64,000 bases of DNA from Bagarius yarrelli (Eukaryota > Chordata > Actinopteri > Siluriformes > Sisoridae). The position numbers and the translations under genes are program-made. The DNA is taken from contig VCAZ01000037.1 of NCBI GenBank assembly GCA_005784505.1, positions 835,856 to 899,855 on the forward strand. Direction: 5' to 3'. Positions 10,839 through 23,800 of the stretch are shown here, piece by piece (position 1 is the stretch's first letter; each line of letters starts with the position of its first letter). The notes under the pieces were generated by a model. It was not told where the DNA came from, did not search any database, and saw only the letters and a list, made by a program, of their open reading frames with translations.

Positions 10839-10950
10839 TGGTCACAAAAGGGCGCGTCCAAAATAAAAAAAACTTGTGCATGGCCCTCCCTAGTCATTTT
10901 GTACTTTAGGCAACTGCCTATGTCACCTATGCCACGGACCAGCCCTGGCT
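10839..10950 (-). mobile_element. hAT-like terminus fragment
   Basis: Read on the minus strand, 10948 inward begins CAGGGCTGGTCCGTGGCATA and continues with 'ggcagttgccta'. A CAGGG start with such a sequence resembles the ends of teleost hAT-like elements. Only one end is seen, and it lies directly beside a gypsy fragment. Confidence 0.35.
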
Positions 10951-10954
10951 TTAC

Positions 10955-11480
10955 CTCCCACCTCTTCTATAGCCCGGGGCAGATGATGTAAATTTGAACT
11001 GTAATTAGTCATAATAGGCTCAGTGGGCCTCAGAGCATGGCTTCTATATTCAATGGGTCTACAAAGTTTCCCATCAACTTTCTGAGAAAGGACAGCCTCC
11101 AGGCCCCCATAACTAGCATCCAATTCTACAATAAAAGTTTTAAAAACATTAGCATAAGCCAGTACTGATGCAGAGGTTAGTTTTTTCTCAATGCCTCAAA
11201 TGTGTCCTAACACTGCTCTGTCCAACCACATGCCAAACTAGGCACAATTCACTTCCCCCAAGACACTTCAGCTACCAGCTTATGCAGATGGGCTGCCAAT
11301 TTTGCAAATCCCTTTACAAAACGTTGATGATAACTTGCAAAGCCCAAAAACGTTTGTAGCTCTGACACAGTTGTCAGGCAAAGCCACTGTGCAACTGCCT
11401 CAATTTTAGCAGGATCTGTTGCTACTCCTTCCACAGAGATAATATGTCCCAAGTACTTTACTCCAGAAATACAAGAAAAC
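10955..11480 (-). mobile_element. Ty3/gypsy pol fragment: RT thumb and RNase H
   Basis: From 11479 the minus strand encodes VKYLGHIISVEGV, then LQTFLGFASYHQRFVKGFAK, the connection between the RT palm and RNase H typical of Ty3/gypsy Pol. From 11123 down it encodes DASYGGLEAVLSQ, the start of RNase H with its first catalytic Asp, and then RPIEYRSHALRPTE. The two parts are in different open stretches separated by stops at about 11125-11249. No LTRs or integrase were found. It is unrelated in position and strand to the gypsy relic at 3060. Confidence 0.85.
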
Positions 11481-11703
11481 TCCACTACCTTACAACAGAA
11501 AAAGATCAAAAATATGCTGTGTCTCAGGCTCAAGATAGTAATCCTGCTGACTACACCACAATGCGGCACCTTGCAGGGGAGCGAAGAGAAATTGAATTGA
11601 ATTTCATTAACAAACAATTTTAAAATACAAGAAAGATGATGAGACTGGGCTTATCAGCCAGGGCAGGACCTGATGGGCCAAATGAATCACGGCAACCCAC
11701 AGT

Positions 11704-11712
11704 GCACACACA

Positions 11713-11754
<42 letters not shown>
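11704..11754. repeat. (CA)n microsatellite
   Basis: About 50 bases of near-perfect CA dinucleotide with one A-rich interruption near the left end. Confidence 0.95.
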
Positions 11755-11757
<3 letters not shown>

Positions 11758-11849
11758 GGACCCGTGAAACAGTAAACAAGGACACCTTCACCACAAAGGC
11801 AATTTTCTACACTTAGTGAACAGACCCTATACAAGAATATAGTACATTA

Positions 11850-12384
11850 AAAACCAAAAAACACTTATTATACTGTAATACTGTTAACTAATATAAAAGT
11901 GAGATTAACTAATCAGTAATTAATAGCTTATTTCCTTATTAGTTACTGAATAATTAGTAAAAAATATTGTTTGATTATTTAAAAAAGTTTTTAAATTATT
12001 AACAACTACAATTAAACACACTCTCACCATAATCAGCATAGTTAAATAACCTTATGATTTAACAAATATTTAAGAATCATATTCTTGGGGTTTTTGAATT
12101 CTTTTTTATGGGGTTTGCACTTTGGTGGAAATGTAATTGTCTTAGAGAGGCAGAATCTCTCTTAAGTAAAGATGGGCAGAGGCTCTCCAATCTGGGAAAG
12201 ACTGTGTAAAAGATTATGGAATACTTTAAAAACAATGTTTCTTAATGTCAAATTGCAAAGGCTTTTGCAAATATCACCATCTACAGTGCATATCATCACT
12301 GACTCAAAAGACTCAGAGAAATAGAAAAATATCTGTGCAAGGGACAAGTCCTTTGGTTGGATGCCTGTAGTCTTAATTTTTATT
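11850..12384. other. No gene recognised
   Basis: AT-rich stretch between the (CA)n microsatellite and the SINE at 12385. No frame, splice pattern or repeat boundary was seen. Confidence 0.45.
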
Positions 12385-12530
12385 TATAGTATTTGGCAGA
12401 CACCCTTATCCAGAGTGACTTAAATGTATCTCTTCATTTATACAACCGCGCAATTGGAACTTAAGTGCCTTGCTCAGAGACCAGCATTGGCAACTTGGTG
12501 GCACTGAAAATCAAACCACCGCGAGTCTTA
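12385..12530 (-). mobile_element. tRNA-derived SINE-like fragment
   Basis: The sequence shows, on the minus strand, the diagnostic order of the other SINE copies in the window: a degenerate tRNA-like head, then 'ctgagcaaggcacttaa'-like sequence, then 'agtcactctggataagggtgtctgccaaat'. The last block is the common teleost SINE tail. Confidence 0.6.
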
Positions 12531-12700
12531 ACGCACAAAAGCTGCATTTCTCTCACCACAAAACAATGTTAGCCCATCTAGCTGAATGGCGTACTCCGGA
12601 ACTCTGTTGCTGAGCCATGTTTCCGTGAAAACAAAGACACAACAGTTTTTACTTTTTATGCTGTGGAGTTGGATATAGTCCAGGTTATTTTTCCCATGGT
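12525..12700 (-). mobile_element. LINE endonuclease fragment
   Basis: The minus strand encodes FVFTETWLSN followed by AIQLDGLTLF. This is the TETWL block of the apurinic-type endonuclease of fish LINEs outside the RTE group. Upstream and downstream coding is lost. Confidence 0.6.
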
Positions 12701-12901
12701 TTCCAGTTTTCCAGTTTATTTTGGTTGGGCTAAAAACATAAATCCATTTTGGATCCGTAGTGGCCACTGCGTTCTATTGCTGCACCGCCATCGTGGATCA
12801 TCATTCACCATCTTGGATCATCATATAAACCCCATAACCCATATAACCCCCAACCCCCAAGGCAATCTTATGTAGGACAACAAAGCGATCTAAAGGAGTA
12901 A

Positions 12902-13920
12902 AGTTGTGGTGGGAGAGAGTGTAGCCAGGCAGCATAGAATGGTGGCGTGTAGAATAAAGATGTTGGTCAGGAAGAAGAAGAAGAGATCAAAGGTAGACAA
13001 GAAATCCAAGTGGTGGAAGCTGAAAAAGGAACAATACTGTGAAGAATTTAGACAGGAGTTGAAGTATGAGGGAAGCGGGACAGTAGTGAGGTGTGCAGTA
13101 TGTCAGACAGAGGAGTTCAAAGTGGAGGTGATCTGCATTAGGGATCAGCTCTGAGCCCCTTCTTGTTTACTGTGATAATGGATCGGTTGACAGACGAGGT
13201 CAGGCAGGAATCTCCTTGGACAATGATGTTTGCAGATGACATTTTGATCTGTAGTGAGAGCAGGGAGCAGGTGGAGGAAAACCTGGGGAGCAGGTGGAGG
13301 TTCGCTCTGGAGAGAAGAGGAATAAAAGTCAGTCATAGCAAGACAGAGTTCATGTGTTTGAATGAAAGGGACGGAAGTGGAACAGTAAGATTAGAGGGTG
13401 AAAAGGTGAAGAAGGTACAGAAGTTCAAATACTTTGCGTCGACAGTCTAGAGCAATGGAGAGTGTGTAAAAGAGGTAAAAAAGCGCGAGTACAGGCAGGC
13501 TGGAATGGGTGGAGAAATGTGTCAGGAGTGATGTGTGACAGGAGAATATCAGCTAGAATCAGGGGAAGGTGTACAAGATAGTGGTGAGACCAGCTATGAT
13601 GTATGGTTTAGAGGCAGTGGTGCTGAGGAAGAGACAGGTGGCAGAGCTGGAAGTAGCAGAGCTGAAGATGTTGAGGTTTTCTTTGGGAGTGACGAGGTTG
13701 GACACGATTAGGAACGAGTTCCTCAGGGGGATGGCTCATGTTAGATGTTTTGGCCAAAAAGTCAGGGAAGCCAGATTAAGGTGGTTTGGACAGAGAAGGG
13801 GTAGTGAATATATGGGCAGGAGGATGTTAGAAATGAAGCTACTAGGCAGAAGGCAAAGAGGAAGAGCAATGAGAAAGTATGTAATTAGTTAAGAGATGTG
13901 TGTAAGCTTTTAGCTCTATT
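12902..13920 (+). mobile_element. RTE non-LTR retrotransposon, internally deleted copy
   Basis: Coding is on the plus strand. 12906-13070 carries the endonuclease-RT linker (VARQHRMVACRIKMLV). It then jumps straight into the RT palm (TVVRCAVCQTEEFKVEV), so the fingers of RT are deleted. MFADDILIC, the catalytic FADD box, lies at about 13225-13251. The C-terminal region follows in several frames (RKRQVAELEVAELKMLRF, then GMAHVRCF) to about 13895. Stops and frameshifts make it inactive. It preserves the unoccupied site of the SINE found in the copy at 16025-20715. Confidence 0.85.
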
Positions 13921-14099
13921 TTAATGGCTCTATTAATGGCACAAGGCTCACATGATGATGGTAATTAGGTAATTACATATTCAGTATGCATATTTGTAAA
14001 TAATGTTTAACTTTTAACAATAGAGATTGTGTCAAAGCAGCTTTGCAGAATTAAATCTAATAAGTCAATACAGTGAACACTCACTAATAACAATCAGTT

Positions 14100-14430
14100 C
14101 AGTTTAATTAATATCTGAAAATTAAGAGTCTTTATAGAGACAAATTCCAGTCAGGATTTATATCATATTATAGTTCTGAGACTGCTCTTATTAGAGTTAC
14201 AAATGACCTGCTGCCATCAGCTGGTAATGGCTGTCTCTTCCTATTAGTGATATATGACCTTAATGCAGCGTTTGATAGTTGACCACTGCATTCTTTTAAA
14301 TAGATTAAAAAACTTTGTTGGCATCAGTGGAAGTACGCTAGCATGGTTTAAATCATACTCATCTGACCGTGAGTTCTATAAAAACATTTTATCAATGTCA
14401 AGCTATAAGTTTGGTTGGAAATACTCCTTA
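14100..14430 (+). mobile_element. L2-like LINE reverse-transcriptase fragment
   Basis: Translation across stops gives QSGF..., TALIRVTNDLL, then LNAAFDS and LLNRLKNFVGISGSTLAWFKSYSS. This is the RT segment with the LSAAFDT block and the GISG.AL.WF.SYL block of L2/CR1-group LINEs. The fragment is about 330 bp and contains stops. It lies just 3' of the enpp2 polyadenylation region. Confidence 0.75.
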
Positions 14431-14499
14431 CCTTCATTGAAATTAAATTCAGTGCGGTTTGTGGCCACTAGGTGTTGCTCTTTCCCATAACAATAAACA

Positions 14500-14818
14500 C
14501 CTCATACATAAAAAAGTGTTTATTTTTATATTCATTTAGGAAATAAACACATCACAAATAGTACATGTACAGACAATATTACATTAAAGCATACAGTACA
14601 TGGTTTCTCACACACACTTTTGTCATAACACTCACCAAAAGGCACTCACAGAGCTGAAATTTAAAACATTTTCACATCATTACAAAATGAAGGGTGGCTT
14701 TTATAAAAATATACACCTAAACATCTGATGTAACAAGGCAGAACAAAAGTACAGGTCTAGGGGTGAGGATGTGAAATTTTATAAAGAGGGAATGCATTAG
14801 TGCAGGGAAAGCAGTGGT
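14500..14818 (-). terminator. enpp2: enpp2 3' UTR and polyadenylation signal
   Basis: After the stop codon at 14821-14819 the minus strand runs through AT-rich sequence to a canonical AATAAA hexamer at 14524-14519. Cleavage would be expected 10-30 bases beyond, near 14490-14510. That would make a 3' UTR of about 320 bases. Confidence 0.6.
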
Positions 14819-17800
14819 TCAGATCTCACTCTCATATGTGTGCAGGTAGGTCTTAAGAGAAAGAATGTCTGTGTAGCTTTGGCTAGTGCGCCGGTAGAAG
14901 TCAAGTCCTGTTAAAATCTCTACATCTCGGACACGTGCCGTGTGCATCTTCATCAGATCCTCCACCCACTTGGATTCATCGTCCCAACTCTGAGGAAGAA
15001 ACAAAAATGTGCTTAAATTTACTTTAAAATAAAGATATTCTTTTATCAGCAACCTCAAGTGATAATGCAGCTTTAGTTATAATTATCATAATTAACATGA
15101 TGGTGATCAGTTTATCAACCTTAAACGAGGCTATAAAATGTATTTTACCTTGACTCTAAAATGAAACAACAGGTATTTAAAAGGGCCCGAAATCAGCTAT
15201 TATGGTAAGGCAAAAATAAATGTTTAGTCAAATGTTGTTTAAAAAGACCATCATCTTTTTTTCACTACAGATTTAAAGCATGTGATTTGCATGTAATATT
15301 AATACTGTAATATGTAATGTAATACCCTCTGTGATAATAAAATTATTGTGCAGTTACTTTGTCTGTCAACATACAACTGAAATTGAAACCACCAAATTAG
15401 TTTTAGTCACAATCACAACTATGCAACAATACATCACTATAAAAAGCAAAGTCTGCACAGAAGAAAAAGGATGTGTCTGATCTTTCTTACATTGCAGCTC
15501 TCATCATTGTCAGCTCTGTGAGGCAGGATAAAGGAAAAGACGCTCAGAGGACCTGTGCATGAGTCTACAGTCTGTGTGTAGTCCAGGCAGCTGGTTGCCA
15601 CAATGAAGAAATGGGTAGGGATGGGTATGGAGTTGCTCACGTACCTACAAATAGTCACACAGACATTCACAATATCACTGTAAGACATGCAGCATTAAAA
15701 ATAAACTTGTGATATTCCAAATAATATGCATGTAAATTTTTATGGATGTTGTATCGTGTCTTTTTTGGCTGCATAATCATCAATGCTACATGTACTTCAA
15801 CAGTTGACATGGCATATTTGTTGTCTTCACTACAGTAAAGCATATATAGGTGGTGGCTTAATGGTTAAGGCTTTGTTTTACTGAGCAGATAGGTTGAAGT
15901 TCGAGCACATGCACCTCCCAGTTCCCTTTGTAGGAAGTGAGATAACTGGGAGGGGATACTACAAATGATCTGGACTAAAGTTACACTCATGCTGATTGCA
16001 TTTCAGGGCTTTGGAATTGGGTAGGAAACTTTAGGGGTCGCCACAGCGAATCATCTGTCTCCACCTAACCCTATTCTCTACATATTCTTCACTCATACCC
16101 ACTAACTTTATGTCTTTGTTTATCGCATCCATATACCTCCTCTTTGGTCTTTCTCTTTGGCTTCTGCCTGGTAGCTTAATTTCTAACATCCTCCTACCAA
16201 TATATTTACTATACCTCCTCTGTACATGTCCAAACCACCTTAATCTGGCTTCCCTGAATTTTTTCTCAAAACATCTAACATGAGCCATCCCCCTAATAAA
16301 CTCTAAACCCTAATTCTGTCCAACCTCGTCTCTCCCAAAGAAAACCTCAACATCATCTCGGCTACTTTCAGCTCTGCCACCTGTTTCTTCCTTAGTGCCA
16401 ATGTCTCCAAACCATACATCATAGCTGTCTTGTACACATTCCACTTTGATTGTAGCTGATATTCCCCTGTCACACATTACTCCTGACACGTTTCTCCACC
16501 TATTCCAACCTGCCTGTACTTCTTTACCTTTTTTACATACTCTCCATTGCTCTGGACTATTGACCCCAAGTGCTTAAACTCCTGTACCTTTTTCACCACT
16601 TCACCCTGTAATCTTACTGTTCCATCTCTCTCTTTCAGGGTGGCTCAAATGGTTAAGGTGCTGAATTGTTAATCTGAAGACCAGAAACACCCGGGTTCAA
16701 GCCCCACCTCCGGCAAGTCAACCACTGTTGGGTCCTTGAGCAAGACCCTTAACCCCTCCTGCTCCAGGAGCGCTGTATCATAGCTGACCCTGCGCTCTGA
16801 CCCCAACTTACTAAGATCGGATATGCGAAAAATGCATTTCATTGGCTCTGTACATGTACCTTGCACAATGAATTGAATATACTTATACTTTCATTCAAAT
16901 ACATGTCTTGCTACAACTGACTTTCATTCCTATTCTCTCCAGAGAAAACTTCCACCTCTCCAAGTTTTCCTTCACCTGCTTCCTGCTCTCACTACAGATC
17001 ACAATGTCATCTGCAAACATTATTGTCCAAGGAGATTCCTGTCTGACGTCATCTGTCACCCGATCTATCACCACAGCATACGAGAAGGGGCTTAGAGCTG
17101 ATCCCACCTCCACTTTAAACTCCTCTGTTTGACCTACTGCACACCTCACTACTGTCCTGCTCCTCTCATACATATCCTGCACCACCCTGACATACCTCTC
17201 TGCTATTCCTGACGTCCTCATACAATACCACAGCTCTTCTCTTGGTACCCTGTCATATGGTTTTTTCAGGTCTACAAAAACACAATGCAGCTCCATACAA
17301 CCATTTCTGTACTTTTCCATCAGCATTCTCAAAGCAAAGATTGAACCTGTAGTGCTCTTTTTGGGAATAAAGCCATACTGCTGCATACAAATATCTATAT
17401 CTTTTTATGTGAAAACACTAAAGAAATGAAACTCTGCTACAATGTAAAGTAGTGAATGTACAGCTTGTGTAACAGTGTAAATTTGCTGTCCCATCAAAAA
17501 AAACTCAACACACAGCCATTAATGTCTAAACCCCTGGCAACAAAAGTGAGTACACCCCTAAGAGGAAATGTCCAAATTGGGTCCAAGTAGCCATTTTCCC
17601 TCCCTGTTGTCATGAAACTTGTTAGTGTTACAAGGTCTCACGTGTGAATGGGGAGCAGGTATGTTAAATTTGGTGTTATTGCTCTCACTCTCTCATACTG
17701 GTCAATGGAAGTTCAGCATGGCACCTTATGGCAAAGAACTCTCTGAGGATCTGAAAAAAAGAATTGTTGCTCTATATAAAAATGGCCTAGGCTACAAGAA

Positions 17801-20800
17801 GGTTGCCAAGACCCTGAAACTAAGCTTTAGCACGGTGGCCAAGACCATACAGCGATTTAACAGGACAGGTTGCACTCAGAACAGGCCTCGCCATGGTCGA
17901 CCAAAGAATTTGAGTGCACATGCTCAGCGTCATATCCAGAGGTTGTCTTTGGGAAAAAGACGTATGAGTGCTGCCAGCATTGCTGCAGAGGTTGAAGGGG
18001 TGGGGGGTCAGTCTGTCAGTGCTCAGACCATACGCCGCACACTGCATCAAATTGGTCTGCATGGCTGTCGTCCCAGAAGGAAGCCTCTTGTAAAGATGAT
18101 GCACAAGAAAGCCTGCAAACAGGACAAGGATTACTGGGACCATGTCCTGTGGTCTGATGAGACGAAGATAAACTTTTTGTTTTAGATGGTGTCAAGCGTG
18201 TGTGTGGCGGAAACCAGGTGAGGAGTACAAAGACAAGTGTGTCTTGCCTACGATCAAGCATGGTGGTGGGAGTGTCATGGTCTGGGGCTGCATGAGTGCT
18301 GCCGGCGCTGGGGAGCTACACTTTATTGAGGGAACCATGAATCCCAACATGTACTGTGACATACTGAAGCAGAGCATGATCCCCTCCCTTCGGAGACTGG
18401 GCCGCAGGGCAGTATTCCAACATGATAACGACCCCAAACACACCTCCAAGACGACCACTGCCTAGCTAAAGAAGCTGAGGGTAAAGGTGATGAACTGGCC
18501 AAGCATGTCTCCAAAACCCACCAGCTCCGTGATGTCGTCATAGAGGATCCCAGTGTCAACCTGTGAAGCTCTGGCGAACTCCATGTCCAAGAGGGTTGAG
18601 GCAGTGCTGGAAAATAATGGTGGCCATACTAAATATTGACATTTTGAACCCAACTTGGACATTTCCTCTTAGGGGTGTACTCACTTTTGTTGCCAGGGGT
18701 TTAGACATTAATGGCTGTGTGTTGAGTTTTTTTTGATGGGACAGCAAATTTACACTGTTTCACAAGCTGTACATTCACTACTTTACATTCTAGCAGAGTT
18801 TCATTTCTTTAGTGTTTTCACATAAAAAGATATGTTAAATATTTACAAGTATTCACTTCTGTGACATACTGTAGCTTCCACTACTCTTTCCAATACCTTC
18901 ATTCTATGACTCATAAACTTTATACCTCTGTAGTTGTTGCAACTATGCACATCACCCTTGTTCTTAAAGATAGGCACCATTACACTTCTCCTCCATTCCT
19001 CAGGCATCTTCTCACTAAAATCCTGTTAAACAATCTAGTTAAGAAATAAGAAATAAAAACAATAAGAAATTCCACTGCTGCCTATCCTAGACATTTCCAC
19101 GCCCCCATCAGTATTTCATCAGGACCAACTCTCTTTCCTCTTTTCATCTTCTTTAAAGCCATCCTTACTTCACATGTACTAATCTTTTGAACTTCCTGCT
19201 CCATATTATTTACCTCTTCTAACCTTTTTTTATCAACACTTCAAAGTACTCCTTCCATCTTCTTTGTAAATACTCCCGACTTGTGGCCACCTTTTCATCT
19301 CGATCCTTAATAAACCTAACCTGCTGCGCATTCTTCCCATCTTGATCCCTCTGCCTTGCTAAGTCCTTCTCTCCCTCTCCTGTGTCTAATTAGTGAACTC
19401 ATCATATGCCTTTTCCTTGGCCTTAGCCACTTCCCTCTGTGCCGCAAATCCTTGTTTTCTTGTCTACTTTGCTTAGTCCTTTTTATGTCCCACTTCTTTC
19501 TGGCTAACCTCTTTCTCTGTATACTATCCTAAACTTCCTCATTCCACCACTAAGTCTCCTTATCTTCTTTCCGCCTTCCATAGCACCTTTCTTCCTGTCT
19601 CCCTGATTACTTATGCTGTACTTTGCCATTTATCTAAAAACACTAATTGACCGCCCAGAGCCTGTTTCAACTTCTGTTCAAATTCTTCACAGTATTCTTC
19701 CTTTTTCAGCTTCCACCACTTGGTTTTCTTCTCTATATTTGATCTCTTCTTCTTCCAAACCAACATCTTCATCCTACACGCCACCATTCTATGCTGTCTG
19801 GCTACACTCTCTTCCACCACGACTTTACAGTCACTAATCTCTTTCAGATCACTTCTTCTACATAAGATGTAATCTACCTCTGTGCTCCTTCCTCCGCTCT
19901 TATAAGTCACTATACTATATGCTCCTCCCTCTTTTGGAAATAAGTATTTACCACAGCCATCTCCATCCTCCTAGCAAAGTCTACTATCATCTGTCCTTCA
20001 CTGTTCCTTTCCCTGACCCCAAACCTGCCCAACACTTCCTAGTCACCTCTGTTCCACTCACCATGTCCATTAAAGTCTGCGCCTATCACTGCTCTCTGTC
20101 CTCTGGGAATACTCACAGTGACCTCATCTAACTAATGCCAGAACCTCTCTTTCTCTTCTACCTCACAACCTACTTGTGTTGCATAACCACTTACAACATT
20201 CACCATCAGCCCTTCAATTTCTAACTTCAGACTCATCACCCTGTCTGACAGTCTTTTCACCTCCAGAACATTCTTTACAAACTTCTCTTTCAGGATCACC
20301 CCTACCCCATTTCACCTGGTCTTCTGTACACACAATATATTTACCTTCCTTCTCTCCATCATATCCACCTGCCCTCTACCTTTCCCTGTCATTGTCCCAA
20401 CATTCAGCGTCCGTATTCTCATCTCCTACACTCTTGCCTTTCCTCGTCTCTTTCTGTCTATTCACCCGTTTTCCTCCTCTCCTTCTTTGACCAACAGTAG
20501 CCCAATTTTCATCGGCAACCTGTAGGTCAACGGCGCAGGTGGCGGTTGTTGTTAACCCAGCCCTTGTCCGAGCTGGTATGAAATTTCAACAAATGACTCG
20601 CATATTTAGATTTGGCAAAGTTTTATGTCGGATGCCCTTCCTGACACAACACTCTCTATTTATTCAGGCTTGGGACTGGCACTAAATTCACTTGCTTGTG
20701 ACCCTTGTGGCTAGATTTTTACAATGTTGCGCTACAAAATCAGTAAACTGTTCTTCAGTAGCTTCCTAATATTCCCTATATTACAAAATCACACCTGACT

Positions 20801-23800
20801 AACAAAACATATGTGATTTTAAACATCTTATACCAGTTTTACTCATCATTTTGCTGTAAGATTAAGCGTCACTCTTCTAGCAAGACTTTCTACTACAATT
20901 TGGAGCTTGAGTGTGAGACATTCAGCTACAATTGTTTTAGTGAGATCAGACACTAATATTGAGGTGAGAAGGTCTGGAGAGCAGTCTGTTCATTCAAAAG
21001 GTGTTCAGTGGTGTAACGGTCAGGACTTTGTGCAGAACATTCAAGTTTTTCCACTTCAATCTTGACACACCATGCCTTCATGGAGTTCAAGGACTTTGTC
21101 ATGGTGCACGGGGCATTGTCATGCTGAAACAGTAATTGAATCTATTCCAGTGAAGAAGTAATAGAACACAACATACAGAGACATTCTAAACAACTTTGTG
21201 CTTACAACTTTGTAGCAGATCAGATAAAGAGGTGTCTACAATCTATTGGCAATATAGTGTCAATATAGTGCATGTGCCTAATGGTTTGCCAAAGTACAAA
21301 GATTTTTAGAAAACCCTCATTCACAATGCAAACATTTATAATTTTCTTGAATGTCTTACTGTTTCATCTTCTCCTCAGTGTCCCGAAGACCATCAAAGTC
21401 ATAATCAAAGATGGGCCCGACAACCATGTTAAGGCCATTCCTTTCACTAGCGTACTTCTTTATAAGAGTCTTCTGGAAGTACGTCCACACTCCTAAAAAG
21501 GGCAGGTAGAGGAATATTTATACACAAATTTTTGGTTTTAAAAATGGCTTTAAACTTCATTTTCATTTTTGAGTAGCCATTCTGTCACATTGTTATCTAT
21601 TATTTCACGTGTTAAGAGAATCATTTTAAGGAAAGTTGGAAAAAAGAGAGGACGAAGAGAGAATCTGCTGGTGGCAGCATTTCAAATGAAGCACTTCCTG
21701 TTCTAGCTCAGCTAATGAAAAGCAGACACACAACTCCATCTGTAAAAAAAACATACTTCTTAACAGTAAAAGAAGTTTTCAGGAAGGTTGTATAACATTT
21801 AATTCAAATTATTATTACAATTTATCTTGCATAATGTTGTAAAAGAATACAAGTATTTATTGTTTTCCTAAAAAATAATTTAAATATTAGAAACATTTGA
21901 AATATACCTATATGACACACATGAATAAAGGCAAAAACTCACTAAACAACCAAAGTTTCTTTAAACTAAAAAATAACTTTACTATTTTTACACCAGTTGT
22001 ATGCAAAACTAAGTATTTAACATAAAGTTTTAGTTGCTGCATATTTCTTTATTAGCATCTGGAGTGTATTTTAACAAATTAATTTCCTCCAGAGGACATG
22101 ATGTATGTGACCACTATGTTTGAAACAGAGGCACCACTCATACAAGGGACAGGTACTAACCTGAGCTCATACCACACATGAAAAGCAATAAAAACACAGC
22201 TATGTCTTTATAGACTTTTTCTCCCCCTGGGAAATTGACAAGGGTTGTTTTACCGTAAAGCAACGGCTAAAGAGGACACAATATAAACTGATCATAAAGA
22301 CCAGGCTTCGGTGAGCAAAATCAATTATGTTTGGCCCTGTTCTTTAGTAACCAGATACACAATGAAAGATCTGAACTATTCTGTGGCCAACATGATAAAT
22401 TTGTTTTTTTTTACATTTAAGTTATACCCTAAAGGTCTGTTTTAGCAAGATTCTATTCTTTTTCACGATAATGCTTAGCAATGAGTAACAAAGAATGCAC
22501 TAATCACCGAAAGTATATGGACAAACAATTTCTTAATGTAGCTCGCTTTATGCATTGCCATGATAGGCAAGGTATAGCACCATTATTTACAAAAAAACAC
22601 TACACCACGACTGTGTGCTATCAAATTTATGGCAACATATTAGGCCCATTTAAGCATTGGATCATTGGATAAGTGTGTTTCAACATTTATTCGGCAATAC
22701 AGTGTATTCTTGCCTTTTCGCTATCAACGAGAACAGCATTAGAAGTGTTACTGAAAATGTAATAGATTACTGACCGAATCCTTTTTTTAATTTCTAAAAT
22801 CACAACTAACCATTTTAAACTGATTATTTTTAAAATAAATTAATAACAGCTTCTGTGTCTTTAAACTTTAAATCAGTTTATTACTGCTAAGTATGTAAAT
22901 GACATACCACATCAATATAAGTGCTTCTTGATTAACCATGTGCTGCCAATTATCCAGCATCACTAAGCTTTCTAAACTAAAGCGATTTACTGATTCTTTT
23001 GCTTTTGCATTTCCAATGCCAAACTTCTTACACCAGGGATCACCAAACTTGGTCCTGGAGGGCCAATGGTCTGCAGACTTTAACTGTTATTTAATAGGCT
23101 GCCCCCCCCCCAATCCAGAAAAATGTGTAGCAAACAATAATATGCAATTTCACATAGCTCATTAGACTGTTACATGCTAAGTTCCTATTCTGCTTCTAAG
23201 TGAGCAATTTAAAAACAGAGAAAAATGCACATTTTTAAAAATAATTTCAAACTTTGCTTATGACTGCAATACTTACGTTTGAATGCGGGGTACATTGGCA
23301 CTGTGTTGGTGATCAACAGGGCATCATATGTTGCATCGGTACTGGAGGACAACTCTGTTAATGCAAACAAATACAATTACAAATGCAAACAAATGCACAT
23401 TAAATTGCAAAATAATTTTTCTGTGTAACATTAGACTATAGGCCAACAGATACAGTAGTTAACTATCTTACAGCAGTTATGTCGTTTATTTGGTAAAATG
23501 TGAGTTACCAGCATTATCTATTTTGACTCTGTGTTTATACTTTATTTTTATATATAGTATTCTAAATTGTCTATAGGAGTAAGTGAGAGTGTGTGTGTGT
23601 GTGTGTGTGTTTGGTGGTTTGTCTGTATGTGGCCCTGGGACGGACTGGTGATCTGTCCAGGGTGGCCCCTGTCTATCGACAGCTGCGATAGACTCCGGCA
23701 GATCCCCATGATTCTGATTAGAAATGAGTGGGTATAGACAATAGATGGATGAACTGAAATAAATATTACGTTTGATCGATGTATGTAAATTAGCTGCCAA

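Larger units (their letters stand above)
16025..20715 (-). mobile_element. RTE non-LTR retrotransposon, nearly full length, twice interrupted
   Basis: The 3' end is at about 16030 ('ggggtcgccacagcg' block). On the minus strand the order is 5' leader (about 20715-20530), endonuclease start (about 20440), linker (VARQHRMVACRMKMLVWKKK, about 19800), RT fingers (19050-18860, CNNYRGIKF block), palm (17386-16895: FADDIVICSES, FVDLKKPYDRVPREELW) and the C-terminal region (GMAHVRCF-type block near 16288). Removing the SINE and the Tc1 leaves about 3.0 kb, a normal RTE length. Many stops and frameshifts make it inactive. It sits wholly inside an enpp2 intron in the same orientation as the gene. Confidence 0.9.

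Noticed and set aside
11607..11834. Minus-strand frame with a long Val-Cys repeat
   Set aside because: It is produced by translating the (CA)n microsatellite.
16690..16710. tRNA-like box in the SINE, considered as a tRNA gene
   Set aside because: It cannot form a full cloverleaf with an acceptor stem and is followed by SINE body and target duplication. The same holds for the heads at 31512, 39930 and 58370.
17820..18143. Minus-strand 107-codon frame and similar frames in 18016-18559
   Set aside because: They are antisense shadows of the plus-strand Tc1 transposase remnant.
19613..20490. Plus-strand frames rich in Ser, Pro and Leu
   Set aside because: They are antisense to the RTE endonuclease and linker coding sequence, recognised by its minus-strand motifs.
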